A stretch of DNA of 64,000 bases, taken from the NCBI RefSeq assembly GCF_021184045.1, contig NZ_CP073710.1, positions 186,001-250,000 on the forward strand, written 5' to 3'. The notes beneath the pieces were generated by a model. The model saw nothing but the letters and a program-made list of their open reading frames with translations. It was not told where the DNA came from and did not search any database. The stretch comes from Methanococcoides orientis. Lineage in GTDB: Archaea > Halobacteriota > Methanosarcinia > Methanosarcinales > Methanosarcinaceae. Position numbers and translations under genes: made by a program. Shown here piece after piece: positions 46,331-56,087 of this stretch (position 1 is the first letter of the stretch; the number at the start of each line of letters is the position of its first letter).

Positions 46331-48277
46331 ATGATCATCGGTATTCACATGCACAGGACACTCCAGAAATATTTCGGTTATAGCGAATTCCGCCCCCTGC
46401 AGGAGGATATCATCAGTGATGTCCTTAACAAAAAGGACACATTCGTACTGATGCCCACCGGGGGCGGGAAGTCTATTTGTTATCAGATCCCGGCGCTGAT
46501 GATGGATGGTCTTGCGATCGTAGTTTCTCCTTTGATATCCCTCATGAAGGATCAGGTAGATGGTCTGGTCAGCAACGGTATATCTGCAGCTTATCTTAAC
46601 AGCACATTGAGCCATCGCGAGGTTCAGGAGACCACACGTGCTATTCTGGATGGCAACCTGAAGATCCTTTATGTTGCACCTGAAAGACTTTGCATGAAGA
46701 GTACACTGGACCTTCTCAGCTATGTCAATGTCAGTTTGTTCGCTATTGATGAGGCACATTGCATTTCTCAATGGGGTCACGACTTCAGACCCGAATACCA
46801 CCGTCTGGGATTCCTGAAAGAGAAATTCCCTGATGTTCCTGTCATCGGGTTGACAGCTACTGCCACTCCAAAGGTCAAAGATGATACTATCAAGCTTCTG
46901 AAATTAAAGTCTCCTTCTGTTTATGTGGCGAGTTTCAACCGAAGTAATCTTACCTATGATATAAGGCCGAAAAAGGATTCATACGGCGATCTGGTTAAAT
47001 ATATTCAGGGGCAGGCCGGTAATTCCGGTATCATATACTGCAACAGCCGAAAGAGTGTGGAATCCATCTCCAAAAAGCTCAACAATAAAGGTTTTCACAC
47101 GTTGCCCTATCATGCAGGTCTGTCTGATTCAAAAAGACATGAACATCAGGAACGTTTCATAAGGGATGATGTTGACATCATTGTGGCAACAGTTGCATTT
47201 GGAATGGGTATTGACAAACCGAATGTGAGATTTGTTATTCATTATGATCTTCCCAAGAACATTGAAGGCTATTATCAGGAAACTGGCAGGGGGGGCCGTG
47301 ATGGTCTTGAATGTGAGTGCATCCTGTATTTCAGCCGTGGGGATTGGTACAAGATTAAGTACTTCATCGATCAGATGTCAAAAAAGTCAGAACGTGATAT
47401 TGCAACTGTAAAGCTTCGGGACATGATCGATTATTGTGAAAGTACGACATGCCGCAGGAAGGTGCTACTGAGCTATTTCGGGGAGGAACTGGAGTCTGAT
47501 TATTGTGGCGGATGCGATGTCTGCCTTAAGCCTCGTGATACTTTTGATGCTTCGGATGCTGCAAGAACACTGTTATCCTGTGTGGATGAGGTCAATGAAC
47601 GTTTCGGGATGACTCACATAGTGGACATTATATCTGGTTCCATGGCAAAAAAGATCAAAAGTTACAAGCATGACAGGCTTAAAAGTCATGGCACTGGTGA
47701 CGGGTACAGCAAATCTGAGTGGCTTGATATGGCAAGAGAGATGGTTCGTCTTGGTTATCTTGACGTGAAAGGTGCACGATACCCTCTCTTAAGCCTGAAC
47801 AAAAAAAGCCGGGAAATACTTGCAGGAGGTGAGGTTTACCTGACGCGTTCCTCTGGTGCGGTTAGTGTGAAGTCCAGTAGATCTAAAAGCACTACTCCAA
47901 AGGTTTCTGTCTCAAAGAACGTTACTCCAAAGACCCCTGCTTCAAAGACTACTGCCTCGAAGACAACGAATTCAAAGGGTGCTACCTCAAAGAGATCTCC
48001 TGCTCCTAAAAAACCAAAGAGGGTTCCAACGCCGATATCCCGGCCTGACAAAAAACTGTTTGATAGGCTTAAGATATTACGGAAAAAACTGGCAGTGGAT
48101 GAAGATGTTCCGCCTTACATCATCTTTGCGGATACCAGCCTTCGGCAGATGGCGGTAAAATATCCTATAAGGAATGAGGAATTCCTGGACATTACTGGTG
48201 TGGGTGAGTTCAAATTGAAAAAGTACGGGCCTGTCTTCATGGAAGAGATTGCCCGATACTTAAAAGGATCTAAGTGA
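46331..48277 (+). CDS. recQ: RecQ-family DNA helicase
   Basis: A 648-residue 3'-5' helicase. Walker A PTGGGKS (42-48), FAIDEAHCISQWGHDFRPEY (Walker B and aromatic loop), the GRGGRDG motif VI, four zinc cysteines (CESTTC...CGGCDVC) and a C-terminal HRDC domain from about 573. A Thr/Ser/Lys-rich linker (about 515-570) joins the RQC and HRDC parts. ATG 46331 or 46349 may be the start. It has a role in repair and recombination. Confidence 0.92.
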   Translation: MIIGIHMHRTLQKYFGYSEFRPLQEDIISDVLNKKDTFVLMPTGGGKSICYQIPALMMDGLAIVVSPLISLMKDQVDGLVSNGISAAYLNSTLSHREVQETTRAILDGNLKILYVAPERLCMKSTLDLLSYVNVSLFAIDEAHCISQWGHDFRPEYHRLGFLKEKFPDVPVIGLTATATPKVKDDTIKLLKLKSPSVYVASFNRSNLTYDIRPKKDSYGDLVKYIQGQAGNSGIIYCNSRKSVESISKKLNNKGFHTLPYHAGLSDSKRHEHQERFIRDDVDIIVATVAFGMGIDKPNVRFVIHYDLPKNIEGYYQETGRGGRDGLECECILYFSRGDWYKIKYFIDQMSKKSERDIATVKLRDMIDYCESTTCRRKVLLSYFGEELESDYCGGCDVCLKPRDTFDASDAARTLLSCVDEVNERFGMTHIVDIISGSMAKKIKSYKHDRLKSHGTGDGYSKSEWLDMAREMVRLGYLDVKGARYPLLSLNKKSREILAGGEVYLTRSSGAVSVKSSRSKSTTPKVSVSKNVTPKTPASKTTASKTTNSKGATSKRSPAPKKPKRVPTPISRPDKKLFDRLKILRKKLAVDEDVPPYIIFADTSLRQMAVKYPIRNEEFLDITGVGEFKLKKYGPVFMEEIARYLKGSK

Positions 48278-48284
48278 CCATTTC

Positions 48285-49043
48285 TCAAAAAAAGAAACTT
48301 AACGTTAGCTGGAATATAAGGTCTCCGTATATCACCGCCGCTATGAATCCTGCAGTTATGGGTATCATGAATGGTAGGCCGGGTGTGACCCATACTCTCT
48401 CACCAATAAGACCTTTTTCTGCATACATTTCCATTTTTGATATCGTATCCTCATCAAGTTTTGTACCATATTTGGTAAATTTATTCTTTATCTCATCATT
48501 GCCTTCTTCAAAGGTTTCCATCAGTCTTATATGAGGTTTATCAAGTTTTGATACCGGACATCTGTATCCGACGAACATGTAATGTGGTTTCTTCAGTGTC
48601 TCTTTCAATGAAGGCTGACTAAGATTGTAAAGGAACAATCCGATTGGTACTATTATTGTCAGTATGACTGAATTGCCAAAGACACTAAATGTGAAAAGGT
48701 TAAGCGGTGGAATCCCGTAAATTGGCAATTGTCTGCCGAATAGTTCCATTGCGGGATATATTGGCAATATAAGGGAAATAACCATCAGGACCTTTGCATC
48801 TGCGCCTCCAAAGGCATTCATGTAGAATAATATATAGACGAATGTAAAGATCAGTATGAATGAAATGGCTGTCCATTTTATGTAAGGTATGCCGTATCTG
48901 AAAGCATCATATGCCATGAAGATGGCACCTGCTCCTAGCATCTTGGGCCAGAGGCTGTTTGTCACTCTTCGTGTCTTGATGTCGGAGTAGCAGGCATATA
49001 TAAGGAAGGGAGTGCAGACAAGCACCTTAAGTAGTTCGATCAT
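48285..49043 (-). CDS. Archaeal prepilin peptidase (A24 family)
   Basis: A 252-residue membrane protease cleaving prepilin or preflagellin signal peptides. The two catalytic Asp are Asp21 (CYSDIKTRR) and Asp82 (FGGADAK), in place of the usual GxGD. Several hydrophobic segments follow. Together with the ATPase and membrane protein at 30996-35313 it could serve a pilus; its stop is separated from the RraA-fusion gene by no bases at all. Confidence 0.88.
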   Translation of the reverse strand: MIELLKVLVCTPFLIYACYSDIKTRRVTNSLWPKMLGAGAIFMAYDAFRYGIPYIKWTAISFILIFTFVYILFYMNAFGGADAKVLMVISLILPIYPAMELFGRQLPIYGIPPLNLFTFSVFGNSVILTIIVPIGLFLYNLSQPSLKETLKKPHYMFVGYRCPVSKLDKPHIRLMETFEEGNDEIKNKFTKYGTKLDEDTISKMEMYAEKGLIGERVWVTPGLPFMIPITAGFIAAVIYGDLIFQLTLSFFF

Positions 49044-50336
49044 TCACATTTTCTCCCATTTCTTAAGTTTAAGAACTTCGGAAAGCGTGCTTCCACGTTT
49101 TATCTCCTCGTACAGACGTTTCTCGTTCTTCTCAACCTCTTTTGCACGCCTTGCTATTTCATAAGCGCGTTCCTTTTCGATCACAACAACTCCGTTGTCA
49201 TCACCTACGATGTAATCTCCGGGGTTGACAACCTGTGATCCGCAATTGATGGTGGCATTGATCTCGCCGAAACCTTTCGGATCACCTGCATTGGGGACGT
49301 TGGCGGTTGCAAATACGGGCAGTCCTATCCTTCTTATCTCATCAATATCCCTTACAGCACCATCAATGACTATGCCTGCAATTCCCTTGTTCAGGCAACT
49401 GAGTGTGGCAAGCCCGCCCCATGGTGCAATGTGTGGACTTCCGTTGTAGATCACAATGACATCTCCCTCTCCGGCGACTTCGATGGCCTCAACACTTTTT
49501 GCCCAGTCCCCTTCAAAGGTCTGTACTGTGACAGCTGTGCCGACCATCTTTTTGTCGGTTACCATGGAATGGATGTTCTTCATCGCACCTTTTCGATGCA
49601 TGGCATCTGAGATATTTGGTGTGGAAACCTCTGATAGTAACTTTCTGGTCTCCTGTTCCAACGTCTGGCGTTCAAATTCAGGGATCTCAATGGCATCAAC
49701 ACTTTCACGTATCTTTTTTGCAGACGCTGTCACATCATCTGATTGTGTGATGTTCCCTCCGACAATGACAATACTGGCACCTGCTTTGACTGCCTGTGCA
49801 GATGTGTTGGCATCAAGTCCGCCTGCAGCTGCGACTGGTATGTTCACTCCCTGTATGATCCTTTCGAGCAAGGGGGTGGGGTCCTTTCCGGTCATCTGCT
49901 GGTCTATCCCTGCATGCATGTTGATATAGTCAATTCCCATCTTTTCCAGCTCTTGCGCCCTGGTGACCGGGTCTTCTACGATGATCAGGTCAGCCATAAG
50001 CTTGACACCGTATTTTCGTGCAGATCTGACTGCATCCTTTACCGTGGAATCATCTGCATTGCCGAGCAACATTACAATGTCGGCACCGGCTTTGGCAGCC
50101 ATCTCCACTTCAAATGCACCTGTATCTGCAATTTTCATATCCGCAAGGATGGCGTGATCAGGGAATTCCTTCTTGAGCTGCCGGACAGCATTCATCCCTT
50201 CGCTTTTGATAAGTGGAGTTCCTGCTTCGATCCAGTTCGCGCCTCCCTGGATCGCTTCTCTTGCGATCTGTATGGCCCGGTCGATCTCCAGCAGGTCAAG
50301 TGCTACCTGAATTATTGTATTAATATGATCACCCAT
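49044..50336 (-). CDS. 3-Hexulose-6-phosphate synthase/RraA-like fusion
   Basis: A 430-residue fusion. Residues 1-210 are a 3-hexulose-6-phosphate synthase ([35 protein letters not shown]), which in methanogens runs backwards to supply ribulose 5-phosphate and releases formaldehyde. Residues about 225-430 are an RraA-like domain ([34 protein letters not shown]). Such fusions are known in archaea. ATG 50336 has no binding site; TATA-like TTTATACTT about 33 bases ahead suggests a leaderless mRNA. Confidence 0.88.
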   Translation of the reverse strand: MGDHINTIIQVALDLLEIDRAIQIAREAIQGGANWIEAGTPLIKSEGMNAVRQLKKEFPDHAILADMKIADTGAFEVEMAAKAGADIVMLLGNADDSTVKDAVRSARKYGVKLMADLIIVEDPVTRAQELEKMGIDYINMHAGIDQQMTGKDPTPLLERIIQGVNIPVAAAGGLDANTSAQAVKAGASIVIVGGNITQSDDVTASAKKIRESVDAIEIPEFERQTLEQETRKLLSEVSTPNISDAMHRKGAMKNIHSMVTDKKMVGTAVTVQTFEGDWAKSVEAIEVAGEGDVIVIYNGSPHIAPWGGLATLSCLNKGIAGIVIDGAVRDIDEIRRIGLPVFATANVPNAGDPKGFGEINATINCGSQVVNPGDYIVGDDNGVVVIEKERAYEIARRAKEVEKNEKRLYEEIKRGSTLSEVLKLKKWEKM

Positions 50337-50446
50337 TTGGAGTTTAATAACGTAGTATACCTGAATAAGTATAAATCTAACCGGGTATATGGTTATAATA
50401 CTTAAAAATTGATGGTATTTTTTCCTCAATTGTGGGTCTGTTGAGT

Positions 50447-50893
50447 ATGGTGGATGATCAGCTAATAACCAAAAATCAGCGTGCAAAGCTTTTAGCCCGA
50501 CTTCACAGGCACTTGTTCTGGTGTGGTGAGCGAATACCTGATGAGGTTGAGATCGAAGGTAAAATGATACCACTACATGAGATCATATGGAAGCTTATCA
50601 ATAAACCGAAGCTGACCGGGGAAGATAGGGTGTACATTGATCACTTTATCGTTGCTCTCAGGAAAAAAGCAAGGTCTTGTGAAAATTATCTTGAGAAAAC
50701 TGATCTGACCCTTGAACAGGCCAAAGACGTTTTTGACAAGACTGCCGGACTTCTGCGTGCCATAATGGACCTTAAGGATATTGAAGAGCTTTCCGGTCCT
50801 GAACGCATGAAAAAGTATCAGGAAGAAGCTGAAAAGTGTAAACTTAAGGATGCAAAGAGCTGGATGAACTTCATAGCTGAACTTGAAGGCTGA
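50447..50893 (+). CDS. DUF5788-like protein, unknown
   Basis: A 148-residue polar, mostly helical protein ([37 protein letters not shown]). I think it is DUF5788 of Methanosarcinales but cannot confirm. No domain function is known to me. ATG 50447 and GTG 50432 are both possible starts; neither has a clear binding site. It is divergent from the HPS/RraA fusion. Confidence 0.65.
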   Translation: MVDDQLITKNQRAKLLARLHRHLFWCGERIPDEVEIEGKMIPLHEIIWKLINKPKLTGEDRVYIDHFIVALRKKARSCENYLEKTDLTLEQAKDVFDKTAGLLRAIMDLKDIEELSGPERMKKYQEEAEKCKLKDAKSWMNFIAELEG

Positions 50894-50985
50894 TCCTTCA
50901 GCGTTCTCTTGTATTTTTCATATCTTTTTATATTCTCTTTTTTCATAGGCAAATATTATATTTCATGCAATTCTTTTCTCTACGA

Positions 50986-51912
50986 ATGACATTCAAAGAC
51001 CTTCATATCATTTCGATGAAATCCTTTTCCCGGGATATGATCGATCATATACTTGATACTGCTGAAAAGCTTGAACCAATAGCAAGCAGCAAATCGAAGT
51101 CCGATCTGCTGAAAGGTAAAGTGTTGGCTGTCATGTTCTTTGAACCCAGTACCAGGACACGCATGTCCTTTGAGACCGCAATGATGCGTCTTGGGGGGGA
51201 TGTTCTAAGCCTTGGTTCTGTTGATGCAAGTTCTATTGCAAAAGGGGAGACACTTGCTGATACCATTCGTGTTGTTGAAGGTTATTCCAATGCAATTGTG
51301 TTGCGTCATAACAAAGAGGGTGCTGCCCAGCTTGCTTCGGAGTTCTCTTCGGTTCCTATTATCAATGCAGGCGATGGGGCAGGTCATCATCCTACGCAGA
51401 CATTCCTTGATCTTTACACCATAAGGCGGGAAAGTCATCTTGATGGGCTTAAGATAGCTCTTGCAGGTGATCTGAAATATGGCCGGACAGTGCATTCGTT
51501 ATGTTATGCTCTTTCTCTTTATGGGGCCGAGATCACACTTGTATCTCCGAAAGAGTTGCGTATGCCTGCTGAGATAATAGATGACCTTAAAAGTCACAAC
51601 ATAAAGGTCAGGGAAACCGATTCTATCGAAGAGGCCATCAGTGATGTAGACGTACTTTATGCTACAAGAATACAGAAGGAACGTTTCCCTGATCCTGCTG
51701 AGTATCGTAAAGTTGCTAATAGTCTTCAGATAACTCCTGAGCTTCTGGAAAAAGCAAAACCGGAGCTTAAGGTCATGCATCCTCTGCCAAGGACAAATGA
51801 GATCGATCCGAGGGTTGATGGTACGCCCCATGCCTGCTACTTCAGGCAGTCTTTCTACGGTGTCCCGGTAAGGATGGCATTACTTGCACTTGTCATGGGG
51901 GCATTGAAATGA
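50986..51912 (+). CDS. pyrB: Aspartate carbamoyltransferase, catalytic subunit
   Basis: A 308-residue enzyme making carbamoyl aspartate in pyrimidine synthesis. FEPSTRTRMSFETAM and HHPTQTFLDLYTI are carbamoyl-phosphate and substrate motifs; HPLPRTNEID is at the C-terminus. A TATA-like AAATATTATATTT at about 50949 lies 25-37 bases before ATG 50986, which lacks a binding site, so it may be leaderless. ATG 50965 is in frame but too close to the TATA. It overlaps pyrI by four bases. Confidence 0.95.
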   Translation: MTFKDLHIISMKSFSRDMIDHILDTAEKLEPIASSKSKSDLLKGKVLAVMFFEPSTRTRMSFETAMMRLGGDVLSLGSVDASSIAKGETLADTIRVVEGYSNAIVLRHNKEGAAQLASEFSSVPIINAGDGAGHHPTQTFLDLYTIRRESHLDGLKIALAGDLKYGRTVHSLCYALSLYGAEITLVSPKELRMPAEIIDDLKSHNIKVRETDSIEEAISDVDVLYATRIQKERFPDPAEYRKVANSLQITPELLEKAKPELKVMHPLPRTNEIDPRVDGTPHACYFRQSFYGVPVRMALLALVMGALK

Positions 51913-52388
51913 GTATGGAAGAAACTCCCATCCCGGAGATCCGGGTACATCCGATAAGAAATGGAACTGTCATCGATCACATTACTGCAGGGCAGGCACT
52001 GAATGTTCTGAACATCCTTAATATTCCCAACCCCTCTTCAGGTGTTGTAAGCATAATTATCAATGCTCCGAGTGTTCATGGGATCAAAGATGTTGTTAAG
52101 ATCGAAGGCAGAGAGCTGAATGTAGAAGAGGTTGACAGGATATCCCTGATCGCACCGAAAGCTACGATCAATATTATCAGGAATTTTGAAGTATCAGGGA
52201 AAACACATGTGCACATTCCGGAAAAGGTGAGTGGTGTGGTAAAATGCATAAATCCAAATTGTATTTCCAACAGTAACGAACCTGTCACATCTAGGTTTAC
52301 TGTTAAGCCGGATGGACGAAAGATAACTCTCCGTTGTTCTTATTGTGAAAGAACAATTTCAGAAGATATCGGGAATCACCTTCTCTGA
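51909..52388 (+). CDS. pyrI: Aspartate carbamoyltransferase, regulatory subunit
   Basis: A 159-residue partner of PyrB binding allosteric nucleotides. The N-terminal part (IDHITAGQALNVLNIL) is the effector domain; the C-terminal zinc site uses Cys113, Cys118, Cys143 and Cys146. The ATG overlaps the pyrB stop (ATGA). Confidence 0.96.
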   Translation: MSMEETPIPEIRVHPIRNGTVIDHITAGQALNVLNILNIPNPSSGVVSIIINAPSVHGIKDVVKIEGRELNVEEVDRISLIAPKATINIIRNFEVSGKTHVHIPEKVSGVVKCINPNCISNSNEPVTSRFTVKPDGRKITLRCSYCERTISEDIGNHLL

Positions 52389-52511
52389 TCCTTCCCGAAT
52401 TCTTTTCATTCAAACCTTTGTATTATTTTTAAAAATTAGAGCTCATATAGAATTCTCTATTAAATTATCAATGAGTTCTATATGAAAAATTAATTAAGCT
52501 TAAAAAAAGAG

Positions 52512-53303
52512 TTAGATGCCCAGGATATCATCCATTGTATAGATGCCTGGTTCTGCGTTTGCTATCCAGATAGCTGACTTCACAGCTCCTGATGCAAATG
52601 CATTTCTTGAGTGAGCCTGGTGTTTGATCTCTATGCGCTCACTACCACCGGCGAAGAGGACTGTGTGATCGCCTACGATATCTCCACCGCGTACTGCGTG
52701 GATGCCGATTTCTTTCTCCCTTGGGGCGAGACCTTCTCTTCCGTATACGAAGTCCTTTCCGCCCAGTGTTTCACTGATCACTTCAGCAGCTCTCATTGCG
52801 GTGCCGCTGGGTGCATCCTTTTTCTGGTTGTGGTGAGCTTCGATGACCTCTATGTCATAATCGGAAAGGTATTTTGCAGTTTCCTGTAGTATCTTGAAAA
52901 AGACATTAACGCCCATGGAGTAATTTGGCGAGATTATGCCTGTAGTATTGTTCCTGTTAATTGCGTCCTCGATAATTGAACGCTGCTCCGGGCTGAAACC
53001 GGTAGTTCCAATTACAAGGTCAACGCCTGCATCTGCTACAATTGGTGCGTTCACAACTGTTGCAGCTGCAATTGTAAAGTCTATTACTACATCCGTTTTT
53101 GACTCTTTGAGAACGATTGCCATATCAGCAACATCGGAGACCTCAACATCAAGCTTTCCTAACTGTGCAACCTCTCCTACATCCTTGCCAATGTTCACAA
53201 GGTCGAAGGCAGCAGAAAGCTGGATCCCATCCATCTCGATTATGTTCTCGATAAGGAGTTTCCCCATTCTTCCTGAAGCGCCGGTAACTGCTGCGTTGAT
53301 CAT
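52512..53303 (-). CDS. dapB: 4-Hydroxy-tetrahydrodipicolinate reductase
   Basis: A 263-residue reductase of the lysine/diaminopimelate route. VTGASGRMGKLL (NAD-binding) and EAHHNQKKDAPSGTA (catalytic His and Lys) are present. ATG 53303 overlaps the dapA stop (TGATG) and has GGGTG six bases ahead; a longer frame from 53330 lies in dapA. Confidence 0.95.
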   Translation of the reverse strand: MINAAVTGASGRMGKLLIENIIEMDGIQLSAAFDLVNIGKDVGEVAQLGKLDVEVSDVADMAIVLKESKTDVVIDFTIAAATVVNAPIVADAGVDLVIGTTGFSPEQRSIIEDAINRNNTTGIISPNYSMGVNVFFKILQETAKYLSDYDIEVIEAHHNQKKDAPSGTAMRAAEVISETLGGKDFVYGREGLAPREKEIGIHAVRGGDIVGDHTVLFAGGSERIEIKHQAHSRNAFASGAVKSAIWIANAEPGIYTMDDILGI

Positions 53304-54175
53304 CAGATACACCCAAGTCCTTTCAGGCAACTGATCAGGGTCTGTTCATTCTCACTGCTGATAGGTGCAAGAGGCAATCTCAGATGACCTGCATTAAGTC
53401 CTATTAGCTCCACTGCACGCTTGACAGGGACTGGATTTGTTTCCGTGAACAATGCACGGATAAGTGGTGCTATCTCGTAGTGGATCTGTCTTGCTGTTCT
53501 CATGTCACCTTCATTGGTGGCATTTACCAGCTTGACCATCTTTTCCGGTACAACGTTTGCGACCACGGAGATAACTCCGCTTCCACCAAGGCACGTTATG
53601 GGCATGGTCAGTCCATCATCGCCGGATATGACATTAAAGTCCTCATCCATCGTATTTTCGATGATCTGTGAAACCTTGTCCAGATCGCCACTTGCTTCCT
53701 TGATGGCAACGATGTTATCAACTTTTGCAAGTTCGATGATGGCATCAAGTGGCATGTCCTGGCTTGTACGTGATGGTACGTTGTAAAGGACGATGGGCAT
53801 TTCCACAGCGTCTGCGATAGCCTTAAAATGAGCAATAAGTCCTGCTTTGTTCGGTTTATTATAGTAAGGAGATATTACAAGAGCGCCAGCTGCCCCTGCA
53901 TCTTCTGCATGCTTTGTCAGCTCTATTGCCTCTGCCGTATTGTTAGAACCGGTTCCGGCAAGAATAGGCACCTTTGCACAATCAACTGCGATATCAATAA
54001 GCTCCATGTGTTCCGCAGTGGACAATGTGGCTGATTCGCCAGTTGTCCCGCAAGCGGTAATTCCGGAAACTCCACCATTTTCGACAAATTCGATATTCTG
54101 CTGAAGACCTGTCTTGTCTATGGTGTCAGCTTTTGTGAAAGGAGTTATGATGGCAGGTAATACTCCTTCGAACAT
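53303..54175 (-). CDS. dapA: 4-Hydroxy-tetrahydrodipicolinate synthase
   Basis: A 290-residue aldolase condensing pyruvate with aspartate semialdehyde. ACGTTGESATLST, the Tyr in YNVPSRTSQD and the Schiff-base Lys in IVAIKEASGDLD are conserved. ATG 54175 is chosen; the longer frame to 54307 runs through the eS17 gene. Confidence 0.96.
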   Translation of the reverse strand: MFEGVLPAIITPFTKADTIDKTGLQQNIEFVENGGVSGITACGTTGESATLSTAEHMELIDIAVDCAKVPILAGTGSNNTAEAIELTKHAEDAGAAGALVISPYYNKPNKAGLIAHFKAIADAVEMPIVLYNVPSRTSQDMPLDAIIELAKVDNIVAIKEASGDLDKVSQIIENTMDEDFNVISGDDGLTMPITCLGGSGVISVVANVVPEKMVKLVNATNEGDMRTARQIHYEIAPLIRALFTETNPVPVKRAVELIGLNAGHLRLPLAPISSENEQTLISCLKGLGCI

Positions 54176-54194
54176 AAAGATCCACTTCCCGAAA

Positions 54195-54389
54195 TTAGAT
54201 CTTCTTTGGGTGTGTGATCTTACGTGTAACGTAGCCTGCGACACGGTTTCTGATGACCTTGCTCTCGATAGTTGTGTATTGTGAAACGAGAAGCTTGTTC
54301 TGGTCAAAGTCTGTTGTGAATACGTCTCCGTGGTTGTCGATCAGGCGAAATGCAATGTTCTTGATGTTTGTCTGTCTAATATTTCCCAT
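54195..54389 (-). CDS. rps17e: 30S ribosomal protein eS17
   Basis: A 64-residue archaeal/eukaryal S17e ([39 protein letters not shown]). GGAGAT lies six bases before ATG. It is 19 bases before dapA on the same strand, the usual arrangement in related methanogens as I recall. Confidence 0.94.
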   Translation of the reverse strand: MGNIRQTNIKNIAFRLIDNHGDVFTTDFDQNKLLVSQYTTIESKVIRNRVAGYVTRKITHPKKI

Positions 54390-54532
54390 TATATATCTCC
54401 AGTATAATTTAGATAGATATGATTAAGATTATCGCCATAATAGAAAACCTTTACATTTATATCTTTTGGATTGAGGGCACATCTTTCAGCTCTTCATTTG
54501 CTTGCATGTGGCCTATAGTGGCTTGCATGTAC

Positions 54533-54823
54533 TTACTCTATGTCTGTTTTTCCCCAAAGTCGCTCCTGGGTGGTTGCATCATTGAAAACATTTTCGCGCA
54601 CACCTTTGCGATTTATATAAAGGCCTATGAACACAATTACCAGTCCAAGTTCGGCATTAATGCCTACCAAGATGATGCCTGCAAGTATCACGGTAGATGC
54701 CACGAGTCCTTTAAGTGCGCCTTTCCTGTATGATGCCAGTCGTGTACGACGGAATATCCTGATGTCTCTCAGGGTCAGGAAAAGGACTACGCAATATGCT
54801 GCAATGGCTATGTATTGGTACAT
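54533..54823 (-). CDS. Small membrane protein, unknown
   Basis: A 96-residue protein with about three hydrophobic segments (roughly 3-18, 37-56, 57-72) and a charged end. No family recognised. It is divergent from dinB. ATG 54823. Confidence 0.6.
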   Translation of the reverse strand: MYQYIAIAAYCVVLFLTLRDIRIFRRTRLASYRKGALKGLVASTVILAGIILVGINAELGLVIVFIGLYINRKGVRENVFNDATTQERLWGKTDIE

Positions 54824-55006
54824 TTTTACCTTCCGTGTATTTTTGATATTTATGTCGATATCTTACTCATCTTCATACATTCCATGCATAAAATCCTTTG
54901 CCAGGCTGCATGCTATCTTATCAGCAATTGTATTTGGACAGCTAATAAGTGTGTTCCTTGTAATGTCCATAAACATTTTTAATAATGCCACTCATGAGCT
55001 TGACCG

Positions 55007-56086
55007 GTGAAAAACATTAAGATAATATTCCATGTGGATATGGACAGCTTCTATTCATCAGTAGAGGTTGCAGTAGACACGAATCTAAAAGGTCTGCCTG
55101 TAGTTGTCGGCTCTGATCCAATGAATGGTGAGGGCAGGGGTGTCGTCAGCACCTGTTCCTATGAGGCACGTGAATATGGTATACATTCGGCCATGCCTAT
55201 CTCAAAGGCCTATCGTCTTTGTCCAAATGCTGTCTATCTCCGTGTAAATATGCCCCTTTACAAAAAGGTCTCCGCAAATATCATGGATATTCTAAGGAGT
55301 TACTCTTCTAAGTTCCAGCAAGTAAGTGTGGATGAAGCTTATCTTGATGTAACTGACCTTGTATCTGATTTTGATGCAGCGGCTGATCTTGCATTGAAGA
55401 TAAAGGAGGAGGTCCATCTCAAAGAAGGGATCACCTGCTCTATAGGAGTAGCTCCTAACAAGTCCATTGCAAAGATAGCTTCTGATTACCAGAAACCCGA
55501 TGGATTGACTGTGGTAAGGCCGGATGATGTGGGAAGTTTCCTGTTTCCACTGGATGTCTCCAGGATATCCGGCGTAGGCAAAAAGACCTCTTCCTTGCTT
55601 AACGGTATCGGCATCCGGACCATTGGTGATCTGGCAGGATATGATGTGCAGGCTCTGCGTGAACGTTTCGGTAAGTTTGGTCTTGTGATGCACCAGCTTG
55701 CAAATGGGTTGGATGATCGAAGTGTTATGGAAAGGGGGGATGTAAAATCGATCAGCAAGGAAGATACGTTTGACCGTGACACTTCTGATATGGATCTTGT
55801 GGAAAATGTGATCGATACTCTTTCAGAGAATGTACATACTTCCCTTTTGAAAAAGAAATACCTGTTCAAGACAGTTACCATAAAAGTGAGACTTGAAGAC
55901 TTCACAACATACACAAGGGCAAAGACATTGGGCGCTTATTCAAATGATCTTTCTGCCATCAAAAGGACTTCAAAGGTGCTTCTTCAGGAATTCAGGGGCA
56001 GGGGCAAGCTCCGACTGGTGGGTGTTGGGGTTACTAAGCTTGATAAAATGGATGAAAAGCAAACGCGACTGACTGATTTTGTTTGA
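55007..56086 (+). CDS. dinB: DNA polymerase IV, Y family
   Basis: A 359-residue translesion polymerase. FHVDMDSFYSSVEVA and SVDEAYLDVTD hold the metal-binding acidic residues; the thumb has helix-hairpin-helix features (ISGVGKKTSSLLNGIGIRTI) and the end QTRLTDFV is a PCNA-interacting box. Starts GTG 55007 with no strong site. Confidence 0.94.
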   Translation: MKNIKIIFHVDMDSFYSSVEVAVDTNLKGLPVVVGSDPMNGEGRGVVSTCSYEAREYGIHSAMPISKAYRLCPNAVYLRVNMPLYKKVSANIMDILRSYSSKFQQVSVDEAYLDVTDLVSDFDAAADLALKIKEEVHLKEGITCSIGVAPNKSIAKIASDYQKPDGLTVVRPDDVGSFLFPLDVSRISGVGKKTSSLLNGIGIRTIGDLAGYDVQALRERFGKFGLVMHQLANGLDDRSVMERGDVKSISKEDTFDRDTSDMDLVENVIDTLSENVHTSLLKKKYLFKTVTIKVRLEDFTTYTRAKTLGAYSNDLSAIKRTSKVLLQEFRGRGKLRLVGVGVTKLDKMDEKQTRLTDFV

Positions 56087-56087
56087 T

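Noticed and set aside
53308-54307. Extended N-terminus for DapA through the eS17 gene
   Set aside because: The extra 44 residues are the eS17 gene read in another frame; the DapA family starts at MFEGVLPAI.
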